A stretch of 24,745 nucleotides of DNA from Desulfoferula sp040751985 (GCA_040751985.1 JBFMFU010000058.1:1-24745); one strand, 5' to 3'; shown: positions 16,138-24,578, counted from the first letter of the stretch. A program made the numbers and translations. Notes: generated by a model not told the origin, from the letters alone.

Positions 16138-17118
16138 ATGAGAAAGATAGCCATCATTCTGGCCGTGGCCTCATTGGCCCTGGCCGCGCTGTTCATGGGC
16201 GGTTTGGCCCAGGCTGCCGGCAAATTTCCGAGCAAACCAATTGAAGTCTACGTCGGCTTCCCCCCCGGCGGCGTGGCGGGCAACAGCGCCCGGGCCATAG
16301 CCACCCCGGCGGCCAAGTTTTTGGGGCAGCCTACGGTTATCCAGCATAAGCCAGGCGCCGGCGGCACCTTGGCGGTGGACTATGTGTCCTCGCAAAAGCC
16401 CGACGGCTACACCCTGATCAACGCGGGCACCTCCACCCTGGCTTATTCCATGTACACCAAGGGCGTTAAGTGGGGGCCCAAGGACTTCACCATGATCCTG
16501 GGCTACACCGCCTTTAATTACGCCCTGGTCACCCGCGCCGACGCGCCCTGGAAGACCTTCGACGAATGGGTGGCCTACGTGCGCAAGAATCCGGGCTTCA
16601 AGTACGCCGACTACGGCGCCCTGGGCACCATGCACGTGTTCATGGAATGGCTGGCCAAGCAGCTCAACCTGAAGATGGTGCCGGTGCACTTCAAGGGCGA
16701 CAGCCCCGGCGTGGCCGCGGTGCTGGGCGGGCACATTCAAGTCTACTGCGGCGCCGGCGGCCAGGCCCCGCACGTCAAGGCCGGCACCTTGCGCACCCTG
16801 CTGCAGATTTCCGGCGAACCGCTGGACGCCAATCCCAAGTCCGTGCCCCGCCTGATGCAAAAGTTCCCCAACGCGCCCATTGAGGTGTTCACCCTGCCCA
16901 TCGGCATCTTCGGCCCCAAGGGCATGCCCGAGCCGGTCCGGGCCAAGCTGACCGACGCCTTCACCAAAGCGGCCCAAACCCCGGTCTGCGCCCAGGCGCT
17001 CAAGCAGATGAACATGACCGTGGACATAGTCAGCGCCAAGGAGTTGGAGAAGAAGCTGGTGGCGGGGCACAAGCAGTTCGGCAAGTTGATGAAGGAACTG
17101 GGTCTGCAGCGGAAATGA
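16138..17118 (+). CDS. tctC: Tripartite tricarboxylate transporter (TTT) periplasmic receptor, TctC/Bug family
   Basis: 326 aa, the usual Bug receptor length. The signal peptide occupies about residues 1-27 (basic MRK, long hydrophobic core, cleavage at AQA-A). The mature protein starts with the family pattern FPSKPIEVYVGFPPGGVAGNSAR, followed by QHKPGAGGTLAVDYV and PDGYTL. Bug receptors capture a carboxylate or related small molecule and deliver it to the TctAB permease. A strong ribosome-binding site (GGGAGGAG) precedes the ATG. tctB follows 19 nt later and tctA after that, so this is a complete transporter. The substrate cannot be read from the sequence; the downstream enzymes suggest an amide-containing or otherwise modified organic acid. 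Confidence 0.94.
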   Translation: MRKIAIILAVASLALAALFMGGLAQAAGKFPSKPIEVYVGFPPGGVAGNSARAIATPAAKFLGQPTVIQHKPGAGGTLAVDYVSSQKPDGYTLINAGTSTLAYSMYTKGVKWGPKDFTMILGYTAFNYALVTRADAPWKTFDEWVAYVRKNPGFKYADYGALGTMHVFMEWLAKQLNLKMVPVHFKGDSPGVAAVLGGHIQVYCGAGGQAPHVKAGTLRTLLQISGEPLDANPKSVPRLMQKFPNAPIEVFTLPIGIFGPKGMPEPVRAKLTDAFTKAAQTPVCAQALKQMNMTVDIVSAKELEKKLVAGHKQFGKLMKELGLQRK

Positions 17119-17137
17119 GGACCCGGAGGCAAGGGTC

Positions 17138-17602
17138 ATGAGAGAAAACGACCGGGTCGGCAGCCTGGTGCTCTTGGGAGTGGCCGTCGCTGCCTGCGTG
17201 GGAGCTGCCCAGCACGAGGTGGGAACCCTCAGCAGCCCGGGGCCAGGCCTGTTCCCCTTGCTCCTTGGCGTAGTGCTCGGCGTCTTGTCTCTCCTGATCC
17301 TGGTCCGTGACCTGCAGGCCAGGCTGGCCGCCGCCCCCTCGGTCCCTTCAGGAGGGGGGGTGGCGGCCTTCGGCAAGGAAATCATCTGCGTGCTCTTGGC
17401 CCTGGTGGCCTACAGCCTCCTCCTGATTCCCCTGGGCTTCATCATCACCACCTTCGTGGTCTTCGGCTTCCTGCTGCGCTTCGTGACCAAACAAAAATGG
17501 TACCTGGCCGTGGGCTGGGCGGCGGTTTTGGCCGTGGGCGCCTACGTGATCTTCGACGTATTCCTCAGGGTGCCGCTGCCCCAAGGCGTCTTGGGGGTGT
17601 GA
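17138..17602 (+). CDS. tctB: TTT transporter small membrane subunit, TctB
   Basis: 154 aa. Four hydrophobic segments are visible (about 8-25, 37-53, 80-102 and 115-140), as expected for the small permease subunit of TTT systems. Recognisable family elements are the GTLSSPGPGLFPLLLGVVLG segment after the first helix and a PLPQGVLG tail. TctB pairs with TctA in the inner membrane. It lies 19 nt after tctC and 19 nt before tctA. Confidence 0.9.
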   Translation: MRENDRVGSLVLLGVAVAACVGAAQHEVGTLSSPGPGLFPLLLGVVLGVLSLLILVRDLQARLAAAPSVPSGGGVAAFGKEIICVLLALVAYSLLLIPLGFIITTFVVFGFLLRFVTKQKWYLAVGWAAVLAVGAYVIFDVFLRVPLPQGVLGV

Positions 17603-17621
17603 GCGATCAGGGGGCGTTCAA

Positions 17622-19130
17622 ATGGAAATTCTCAACTATGTCCTATACGGCTTCCAGGTAGCCCTGGCGGCGCACAATATCTTCGCCTGCTTCATGGGCG
17701 TGCTGCTGGGAACCCTGGTCGGCGTCCTGCCCGGCTTGGGGCCCGTGGCCACCATATCCATCCTGCTGCCCATCACCCTGAAGATGGCCCCGGTGACCGC
17801 GATCATCATGCTGGCCGGCATCTACTACGGGGCCCAGTACGGCGGCTCCATAACCTCGGTGCTGATAAACGTGCCGGGCGAGGCCACCACGGTGGTCACC
17901 TGCATCGACGGGCACAAAATGGCCTTGGCCGGCCGCGCCGGCGCGGCCCTGGGCATCTCGGCCATCGGCTCTTTCATCGGCGGGACCATCAGCCTGGTGG
18001 GGGTCATGTTCCTGGCCGCCCCTCTGGCTGCCTTTGCCCTGAGGTTTGGGCCGCCCGAATACTTCGCCCTCATCTTCTTGGCCGTCACCCTTATAACCAA
18101 CCTGGCGGTTGGCTCGCCCTTGAAGGGGTTGGCCATGGCGGTGCTGGGCATGCTGGTGGGGGTGATAGGCATGGACCTGGGCACCGGCGTGCCGCGCTTC
18201 ACCTTCGGCATCCATGCCCTCTACGACGGGGTAGGCCTGGTACCGGTCATTATGGGCCTGTTCGGGATCGGCGAGGTGCTGAGCAACGTCGAGCGCGAGA
18301 TCAAGACCGAGATCGTCAAGACCAAGATCAAAAACGTGTGGCCCACTTTCCAGGACTGGGTGGCCAGCCGCATGGCCATCTTGCGGGGCACCGTGGTGGG
18401 CTTTTTGCTGGGCCTGATCCCCGGCGGGGGGGCCCTGATCTCCACCTTCGCCTCCTACGCCCTGGAGAAAAAGCTGTCGCGCCATCCCGAGAAGTTCGGC
18501 CACGGCGCCATTGAGGGGGTGGCCGGACCGGAGACGGCCAACAACGCCGGCTCCCAGGCCTCCTTCGTGCCCCTGTTGTCCCTGGGGCTGCCGTCCAACG
18601 TGGTGACCGCCATCCTGATCGGAGCCCTGATCATCCACGGCGTGGAACCGGGCCCGCTCATGATGAAATCCCATCCCGACATCTTCTGGGGCGTCCTGGT
18701 CAGCATGTACCTGGGCAACGTCATGCTGCTGATTCTGAACCTGCCCCTGATCGCGCTCTGGGTGCAGATTCTGCGCATACCCTACCGGCTCCTGCTGCCC
18801 CTGATCATGCTCTTCTGCCTGGTGGGGGTCTACAGCACCAACTTCAGCGTCTTCGATGTCTTGGTCATGGTTTTCTTCGGGGCCGTGGGCTACCTGATGA
18901 ACAGGTTCAAGTACGAGCCGGCCCCCTTTGTCATGGGCATGGTCCTGTGCCCCATCTTTGAAAACGCCTTCCGGCAAAGCCTTACTCTCTCCGACGGATC
19001 GTTTTTGATCTTCTTCACGCGCCCCCTTTCGGCGGTTCTGATGATCGGCGGGATATTGATCTTGGCCAGCTATCTGCTGCCCTGGTTCCGACAGCGAATA
19101 AAGGTTGTTCAAGAGAACGCCTGTGATTAA
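17622..19130 (+). CDS. tctA: TTT transporter large membrane subunit, TctA
   Basis: 502 aa, the normal family length, with about 11-12 hydrophobic helices. The conserved N-terminal half contains GVLPGLGPVATISILLP and YYGAQYGGSITSVLINVPGEA. The second half contains the related GLIPGGGALISTFASY and ETANNAGSQASFVPLLSLGLP. These paired motifs define TctA, the translocating subunit. It completes the tctCBA set. The amidohydrolase gene begins 28 nt downstream, making co-transcription likely. Confidence 0.95.
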   Translation: MEILNYVLYGFQVALAAHNIFACFMGVLLGTLVGVLPGLGPVATISILLPITLKMAPVTAIIMLAGIYYGAQYGGSITSVLINVPGEATTVVTCIDGHKMALAGRAGAALGISAIGSFIGGTISLVGVMFLAAPLAAFALRFGPPEYFALIFLAVTLITNLAVGSPLKGLAMAVLGMLVGVIGMDLGTGVPRFTFGIHALYDGVGLVPVIMGLFGIGEVLSNVEREIKTEIVKTKIKNVWPTFQDWVASRMAILRGTVVGFLLGLIPGGGALISTFASYALEKKLSRHPEKFGHGAIEGVAGPETANNAGSQASFVPLLSLGLPSNVVTAILIGALIIHGVEPGPLMMKSHPDIFWGVLVSMYLGNVMLLILNLPLIALWVQILRIPYRLLLPLIMLFCLVGVYSTNFSVFDVLVMVFFGAVGYLMNRFKYEPAPFVMGMVLCPIFENAFRQSLTLSDGSFLIFFTRPLSAVLMIGGILILASYLLPWFRQRIKVVQENACD

Positions 19131-19158
19131 ACCGTAGGTCCTTTTTGCGGAGGTATTC

Positions 19159-20313
19159 ATGGTAACCATCTTCAAGAATGTCCACGTCTATTCTCCCCAA
19201 GACCTGGGAGTGAAGGATGTTCTGATAGTCGGGCGGGAGATTCATGATGTGGGGGGCGACTACGAGTTGTGGCGCAAGCTGCCCGGAGCCGAGGTCATTG
19301 ACGGGCGGGGCCGCCTGTTGGTGCCCGGCTTCATAGACTCCCACGTGCACATCCTGGGCGGCGGCGGCGCGGCCGGCTTCGGCAGCCGGGGCCCGGAGAC
19401 CAGCTTCAGCGAGACGGTGCTGGCCGGCACCACCACCCTGGTGGGCGTGGTGGGCGTGGATCAGGAGGGCCGGGACCTCAAGACCCTCTACGCCAAGACC
19501 AAGAGCCTGGAGTTCCGCGGCATCACCGCCAAGATGTTCACCTGCGGCTTCCAGACCGACATCACCATCACCGGCAGCATCAAAAGCGACATCTATCTGG
19601 TGGACAACGTCATCGGCGCCAAGTGCTGCGTATCCGACCGCCGAGGGGAGCAGATCAGCTTCGACGAGCTGAAAAAGGCCATGGCCGCCGCCGCGCTGGG
19701 TGGTTTGTTGTCTCGCAAGGCTGGGGTGCTGCACATCCACATGGGCGACAACCCCAGCGGATTGACCCCGGTGATGCAGGCCCAGGAGGAAACCGGGGTG
19801 CTCATCAAATGCGTGGTGCCCACCCACATCAATCGCAACGAACTGTTGATGGAGCAAGGCCTTGTCTGGGCCCAAAAAGGCGGCGTACTGGACCTGACCC
19901 CCTGCATCTATCCCCCGGACTTCAAACGGGCCACCAAGACGGCCAAGGCCGTTGTGGAGCTGACCAAAGCCGGAGTGCCCATCGACCAGATCACCATCAG
20001 CACCGATGCCAATGGGGTGCACACCATCCATGGCTTTGAGCGCATGTCCCGCAACCCCATGGACCTCATGTACAAGGAATTCTTGGACATGATACACGGC
20101 GAGGGCATCTCCATGACCGATTGCCTGAAGTGCGTTTCCACCAACGTAGCCCGGGTGCTGCGCCTGGAACAAAAAGGCCAGGTGGCGCCGGGGGCGGACG
20201 CCGACCTGCTGCTGCTGGAGCCCGACAGTCTGGAAATAAAGCTGGTGATGGCCCAGGGCGTAAAGCTGGCCGAAAATGGGCGCCTGCTGAACCCGCCCAA
20301 GCTGGACGTGTAG
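19159..20313 (+). CDS. Amidohydrolase related to isoaspartyl dipeptidase (IadA-like), altered substrate site
   Basis: 384 aa, close to E. coli IadA (about 390 aa). Binuclear-metal amidohydrolase ligands are present: HVH (H62, H64), probable carboxylated Lys155 in IGAKC, H194 (HIHMGD), H223 (PTHINRN) and D283 (STDANG); R226 and the DRR at 160-162 also match. Two substrate residues I recall from IadA differ. The Glu after GGGG (E77, which binds the alpha-amino group) is Ala71, and Tyr137 aligns with Phe131. So it probably hydrolyses an amide or a cyclic or acyl compound other than a beta-aspartyl dipeptide. It sits 28 nt after tctA and upstream of a lyase gene, consistent with acting on the imported substrate. 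A strong ribosome-binding site (GGAGG) precedes the ATG. Confidence 0.88.
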   Translation: MVTIFKNVHVYSPQDLGVKDVLIVGREIHDVGGDYELWRKLPGAEVIDGRGRLLVPGFIDSHVHILGGGGAAGFGSRGPETSFSETVLAGTTTLVGVVGVDQEGRDLKTLYAKTKSLEFRGITAKMFTCGFQTDITITGSIKSDIYLVDNVIGAKCCVSDRRGEQISFDELKKAMAAAALGGLLSRKAGVLHIHMGDNPSGLTPVMQAQEETGVLIKCVVPTHINRNELLMEQGLVWAQKGGVLDLTPCIYPPDFKRATKTAKAVVELTKAGVPIDQITISTDANGVHTIHGFERMSRNPMDLMYKEFLDMIHGEGISMTDCLKCVSTNVARVLRLEQKGQVAPGADADLLLLEPDSLEIKLVMAQGVKLAENGRLLNPPKLDV

Positions 20314-20384
20314 CCATAGGATTCATCGCGAGCTTGATTGCTGAGTTAGGCATTTGAACCATACAGACATTGGAGGAGACACTG

Positions 20385-21293
20385 ATGAGCGGCCAGAATA
20401 AACCGGAAGGGGTTTACACCCTCCTTCCCCTGCCTTTTACCGAAGCCTATGAGATCAACCAAGAGGAGCTCTTGCGGGCCATCGATTGGGCGGTGGGCGC
20501 GGGAGCCAAGGGCATCATTGCCACCGGCTCGGTGGGAGAGTTCTCTCATTTGAGCGAGGCCGAGAGAAGGCTGGTGATGGAGATCAGCCTGGACCGGATT
20601 CGCAAGCATAAGGGCATCCAGGCCGTGGCCATGACCGCCGCGGCCGGCACCCTGGAGACCATCGCCTGGACCAACTACGCCAAGGAATTGGGCTATGATT
20701 CGGTGCTGATCGTGCCGCCTTATTACTGGCGGGTGGGCGAGGACGAGGTGTTCCGCCACTTCCAGATGATCACCGAGGCGGTGGACATCCCGGTCATCGT
20801 CTACCACAACCCCATCACTTCCAAGTTCAGCATCTCGGTGCCCTTTGCCCAGCGCCTGGCGGCGTTGCCGGGCATCGTGGGCATGAAAGAGATGAGCCAT
20901 GACATGGCCTTCCTCATGTCCCTGTACGAGGCGGTGGGGCAAAAACTCGGCGTTCTGCAGACCTTCCGCGTGTATCTGATGGGCCTGATGCTGGGGGCCT
21001 CGGGGGGCGCCATCACCTCTTTCGGCCTGCCGGCCTGCGTGCGCATCTCCGAGCTGTTCGCCCAGGGCAATCTGCTGGGGGCCATGAAGATTCAGCAGGC
21101 GCTCAACAGGCTCTTCAAGGGCTCCACCGAGGGCTCGGGGGTGTTGGGCAGGGTCAAGGCCGTCTGCTCCCTGGTGGCGGGGTTGAACTTCGGACCGCCC
21201 CGTCCGCCCTACCTGGCGCCCAACGAGAAGGAGATGGCCATCCTCAAGACTAACTTCGACAACCTAACCGCGGCCATGGACTCGGTGAAATAA
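20385..21293 (+). CDS. Dihydrodipicolinate synthase (DapA) superfamily lyase/aldolase
   Basis: 302 aa from the ATG at 20385, which has GGAGGAG 5 nt upstream; the frame also opens at a TTG overlapping that site. It is a TIM-barrel class I aldolase-type protein. The Schiff-base Lys is K168 (GMKEMSH) and the catalytic Tyr is Y140 (VYHNP). The substrate loop reads GSVGE (48-52) instead of the GTTGE of true DapA, and no Arg follows the Tyr motif (YHNPITS, versus the YNVPSR I recall for DapA). It is therefore unlikely to make dihydrodipicolinate. It is better called a pyruvate-type aldolase, lyase or dehydratase of the superfamily. Its place after the amidohydrolase suggests cleavage or dehydration of the hydrolysis product. 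Confidence 0.88.
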   Translation: MSGQNKPEGVYTLLPLPFTEAYEINQEELLRAIDWAVGAGAKGIIATGSVGEFSHLSEAERRLVMEISLDRIRKHKGIQAVAMTAAAGTLETIAWTNYAKELGYDSVLIVPPYYWRVGEDEVFRHFQMITEAVDIPVIVYHNPITSKFSISVPFAQRLAALPGIVGMKEMSHDMAFLMSLYEAVGQKLGVLQTFRVYLMGLMLGASGGAITSFGLPACVRISELFAQGNLLGAMKIQQALNRLFKGSTEGSGVLGRVKAVCSLVAGLNFGPPRPPYLAPNEKEMAILKTNFDNLTAAMDSVK

Positions 21294-21329
21294 GCAGCCC
21301 GCCTCGGCCGGGCTCAGCGGCATCAAGAC

Positions 21330-21402
21330 AGGACGCCCCCGCTCCCTGTTTATCGAATTCATTGTTGTTATCCATCCCCCCCCTTGGGAGCGGGGGCGTC
21401 CT
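21330..21402 (+). terminator. Perfect 17-bp inverted repeat with 39-nt loop after the DapA-like gene
   Basis: Arms at 21330-21346 and 21386-21402 are exact reverse complements (AGGACGCCCCCGCTCCC and its complement). The loop is AT-rich at first and ends in a run of eight C. It lies 36 nt after the stop. Only TTAT follows the right arm, so it may be a terminator of the TTT operon or a stem-loop that separates expression of the downstream reductase. Confidence 0.55.
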
Positions 21403-21475
21403 TATCACCATGAAACAAATTGGCGGCGATTAATCTGTCTAAAGTAGGGTCATAGAAGCTTATAGAGTAACAACC

Positions 21476-23434
21476 ATGAAATACCCGAATCTATTCAAGC
21501 CCGGCCGTATTGGAAAGGTTGAAACAAAAAATCGCTTGGTCATGGCGCCCATGGGCACCCCGGCCATGACCGGATTCAGGGGAACATTTAGCGACAGGCT
21601 GCTGGATTATTACGAGCGCAGAGCCATCGGAGGCATAGGCCTAATCATCACAGGTGTGAACCTGATCAATTCCAAGGTGGAGCCCTGGGAGGCGGGCGGC
21701 GAGCCTTCGCTGGTCACCTTTGACGAGCCTTGGAAGGTCAGAAACTTTTTGCAGCTCACCGAGAGGATTCACGACCAGGGGACCAAGGTCTTTGCCCAGT
21801 TGACCGCAGGATTCGGCCGGGTTTTGCCGAAAAGGATCCTGAGTCGGCCCGGCGTGCAGCCCCTGGCGCCCTCGCCGGTGGCGGCATTTTGGCGACCGGA
21901 AATCACGGCCCGGGAGATGACCCGGGAGGAGATAGAGACCCTGGTCAAATCCTTTGGCCAGGCGGCGCGCATAGCCCAGATGGGCGGATTCGACGGCATA
22001 GAGATGCACGGCCATGAGGGCTACCTGCTCGACCAGTTCATGACCTCGCTCTGGAACCAGAGAAGCGACGCCTACGGCGGAACCTACGAAAACCGCCTGC
22101 GGTTCGCCCTGGAGTGCATCCAGAGCATCAGGCAGGCGGCCGGCCCTGATTTTCCCATCAGCTACCGGGTGGGCCTGGAGCACAAGCTGCCCGGCGGACG
22201 CACCCTGGAAGAGGGCATCAGGATAGCAAGGGATCTGGAGAAAGCGGGCGTGGCCGCCCTGCACGTGGATGCCGGCTGCTACGACAATTGGTATTGGCCC
22301 CATCCGCCTTTGTATCAGCCGCCGGGCTGCATGGTGGACATGGCCGAGGCGGTCCGGCCGCATGTTTCCATACCGGTGATCACCGTGGGCCGCCTGGGCT
22401 ACCCGGCCCTGGCCGACCAAATTCTGGCCCAAGGCAAAGCGGATTTCGTGGCCCTGGGGCGGCCTCTGTTGGCGGAGTCGGACTTCGCCCGCAAGGCCCG
22501 CCAAGGCGCCGACGACCAGATATGCCCCTGCATCGGCTGCCACTACTGCATGGAGCGCATGCACCAAAACCAGTCCATGAGCTGCGCGGTGAATCCGGAG
22601 TGCGGCGATGAACGGCGGCTGGCGCTGAGCAAGACCACCGCCCCCAGGAGAATAATGGTGATCGGCGGCGGAGTGGCGGGGATGGAGGCGGCCCGGGTGT
22701 GCGCGCAGAGGGGGCACTCGGTGGCCCTCTACGAAAAATCCGCCCGGCTCGGCGGCATCCTTAATATCGCTTCGGCCAGCAGCTTCAAGCAGGATCTGCA
22801 GCGCCTGCTGCAGTTCAAGTTGAGGCAACTGCAGGGCCTGGCGAACCTGGTGGTTCATACGAACACCGAGGTCGGGGCAGAGGACATAAGGGGGGCCGCG
22901 CCAGACGTGGTCTTCATAGCCACCGGCTCCTCGCCGATCCAGGCGGCCGCCATCGCGGGGCTGGGGCAGGCCGGCTGGGTCATGCCCGATGACATCTATC
23001 GCGGATCGCTTCCCGAGGGCGAACAAATCGTGGTCATCGGCGGCGGGGCGGTGGGCTGCGAAGCGGCCTTGCACCTGGCCCGCGAGCACAAAAAAGTAAC
23101 CATAGTGGAAATGCTGCCGGCGCTGGCCCCGGACTTGTTTTTGGCCAACCGGACAATGCTCCTGGAGGAGCTGAAAAAAGCCGCGGTGCGGATCATGGTG
23201 AACACCATCGTGGACCGGGTCTCTGCCGAGCAGGTCCACGTCACCCGCGGCCCGGAAAAAATAGCCCTGCCGGCCGAAGCCATAGTGCTGGCGATCGGCA
23301 GAAAAGCAGACGACCAATTAGCGGCAATAGCCAGAGAGTTGGTGGACGAAGTTCATGTAATCGGCGACTGCCTGTCGCCCAGAAAAATCAAAGACGCCAT
23401 CTGGGAAGCCTACAAGATCGGCCGGGTAATATGA
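21476..23434 (+). CDS. Old Yellow Enzyme/FAD fusion reductase with Fe-S cluster (2,4-dienoyl-CoA reductase family)
   Basis: 652 aa, the normal size for FadH/BaiC-type proteins. Residues 1-340 form the FMN TIM barrel: FKPGRIGKVETKNRLVMAPM start, HGHEGYLLDQF with the likely proton-donor Tyr183, NRLRF, and VALGRP. Cys352, Cys355, Cys358 and Cys370 form a 4Fe-4S site with CxxCxxC spacing. Residues 390-652 hold an FAD-binding GGGVAGMEAA (397-406) and a pyridine-nucleotide GGGAVGCEAA (about 522-531). Such enzymes reduce C=C bonds conjugated to a carbonyl or thioester, or demethylate amines in the TMADH branch. No clear ribosome-binding site precedes the ATG. It lies beyond the 17-bp hairpin, so it may not be strictly co-transcribed with the lyase gene. 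Confidence 0.92.
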   Translation: MKYPNLFKPGRIGKVETKNRLVMAPMGTPAMTGFRGTFSDRLLDYYERRAIGGIGLIITGVNLINSKVEPWEAGGEPSLVTFDEPWKVRNFLQLTERIHDQGTKVFAQLTAGFGRVLPKRILSRPGVQPLAPSPVAAFWRPEITAREMTREEIETLVKSFGQAARIAQMGGFDGIEMHGHEGYLLDQFMTSLWNQRSDAYGGTYENRLRFALECIQSIRQAAGPDFPISYRVGLEHKLPGGRTLEEGIRIARDLEKAGVAALHVDAGCYDNWYWPHPPLYQPPGCMVDMAEAVRPHVSIPVITVGRLGYPALADQILAQGKADFVALGRPLLAESDFARKARQGADDQICPCIGCHYCMERMHQNQSMSCAVNPECGDERRLALSKTTAPRRIMVIGGGVAGMEAARVCAQRGHSVALYEKSARLGGILNIASASSFKQDLQRLLQFKLRQLQGLANLVVHTNTEVGAEDIRGAAPDVVFIATGSSPIQAAAIAGLGQAGWVMPDDIYRGSLPEGEQIVVIGGGAVGCEAALHLAREHKKVTIVEMLPALAPDLFLANRTMLLEELKKAAVRIMVNTIVDRVSAEQVHVTRGPEKIALPAEAIVLAIGRKADDQLAAIARELVDEVHVIGDCLSPRKIKDAIWEAYKIGRVI

Positions 23435-23498
23435 TTAACCCGAGTATCTAAAAAACCACGCGCCGTCCCCTGACCACCGCTAATCAAAAAGACGTACC

Positions 23499-24521
23499 AT
23501 GTATGATATAGATAAAATCCTGGTTTCCTTTGCCGAGCAAGTGCCCAGTTGGCTTCTGTTTATAGTTATAGTCCTCTGCCTGGCGGTCCTATCCAAAAGC
23601 GCCGATAAGATGATTGACGGCACCGTGGCCTTGGCCCGGCGCACCAGCTTGCCCAAAATCGTCATCGGCGCCACCATCATTTCCTTGGGCACCACGGTTC
23701 CCGAGATGGTGGTGTCGGTTCTGGCCGCCTGGAAAGGGCACGCCGGCCTCTCCCTGGGCAACGGCGTCGGGTCCATCATTTGTGACACTGCCCTGATATT
23801 CGGGCTGTTGTGCGTGCTGGCCAAGATTCCGGTGCGCAAATTTATCTTGAACCGCACCGGCTGGGCCCAGGTGGGCACGGCCACATTGCTGGTGGTCGTC
23901 TCTCTAATCGCCCTGTGGGTTTCGCCAGCCAATCCAGTTTTAGGCCGAGGCGTAGGTGGTCTGTTTGTAGGACTGCTCTTCGTTTATCTGTACCTTTCCT
24001 ATCGCTGGGCCCGCCAAGGCGGCCAAAGGGATTATGGCCTCGAAGACGAGAAGCATTGGGGCATAGGCAAAACCCTGGCCCTCATCGCTGCGGGCTTGGC
24101 GGGGGTGATTATTGCCAGCCGGGTCCTGATCCCCTGCGTGGTGGTCGGGGCCTGCAGGATGGGTGTCCCTCAGGACGTGATAGCAGCCACCCTGGTGGCC
24201 TTTGGAACCTCGGTGCCGGAGCTAATGACCGGCATCAGTTCGGTCAAAAAGGGGCACCCTCAAATAATGGTGGGCAATGTGGTCGGGGCCGACGTATTGA
24301 ATTGCCTTTTTGTAATAGGGGCCTCTTTATTGACCCAGCCTTTGACCGTCCCCAGGAATTTTTATTATCTGCATTTTCCCACCATGCTGCTGATCTTGTA
24401 CTCCTTCCGTTTATTCATCTTTATAAACAAGGACGGATGGTTCAAGCGCTGGCAGGGGCTATGGTTGTTAGGACTTTATCTCGCCTATCTGGGGTTGCAA
24501 TATGGCCTCAATCTCGGATGA
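23499..24521 (+). CDS. Ca2+/cation antiporter (YrbG/NCX family)
   Basis: 340 aa with about ten hydrophobic helices and the two inverted alpha repeats of the CaCA superfamily. Alpha-1 runs from GATIISLGTTVPE (E69) to GNGVGSIICD (D96). Alpha-2 runs from AATLVAFGTSVPE (E241) to GNVVGADVLN (N268). Both Glu-to-second-ligand spacings are exactly 27 residues, as in the archaeal exchanger NCX_Mj. There the pairs are recalled as E54/N81 and E213/D240; here Asp and Asn are exchanged between repeats. The usual GSN before the second ligand is also changed (GSI, GAD). It probably exports Ca2+ or another cation in exchange for Na+ or H+. It stands alone, 64 nt after the reductase, without a clear ribosome-binding site. 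Confidence 0.88.
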   Translation: MYDIDKILVSFAEQVPSWLLFIVIVLCLAVLSKSADKMIDGTVALARRTSLPKIVIGATIISLGTTVPEMVVSVLAAWKGHAGLSLGNGVGSIICDTALIFGLLCVLAKIPVRKFILNRTGWAQVGTATLLVVVSLIALWVSPANPVLGRGVGGLFVGLLFVYLYLSYRWARQGGQRDYGLEDEKHWGIGKTLALIAAGLAGVIIASRVLIPCVVVGACRMGVPQDVIAATLVAFGTSVPELMTGISSVKKGHPQIMVGNVVGADVLNCLFVIGASLLTQPLTVPRNFYYLHFPTMLLILYSFRLFIFINKDGWFKRWQGLWLLGLYLAYLGLQYGLNLG

Positions 24522-24555
24522 GAAAACAACACTCAGCCACCATAACGATCTGCTG

Positions 24556-24578
24556 GAAGGTTATTCAAAATAACCTTC
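24556..24578 (+). promoter_or_regulatory. Perfect 10-bp inverted repeat upstream of the aldehyde dehydrogenase gene
   Basis: GAAGGTTATT (24556-24565) and AATAACCTTC (24569-24578) flank a 3-nt loop. It lies 34 nt after the antiporter stop and 28 nt before the next ATG. There is no T-tract, so an operator in front of the dehydrogenase gene is as likely as a 3' hairpin. Confidence 0.5.

Noticed and set aside
17643..19175. Long open frame on the minus strand, antisense to tctA.
   Set aside because: Shadow of tctA: the Gln/His/Gly-rich product is typical of reversed GC-rich membrane-protein coding sequence.
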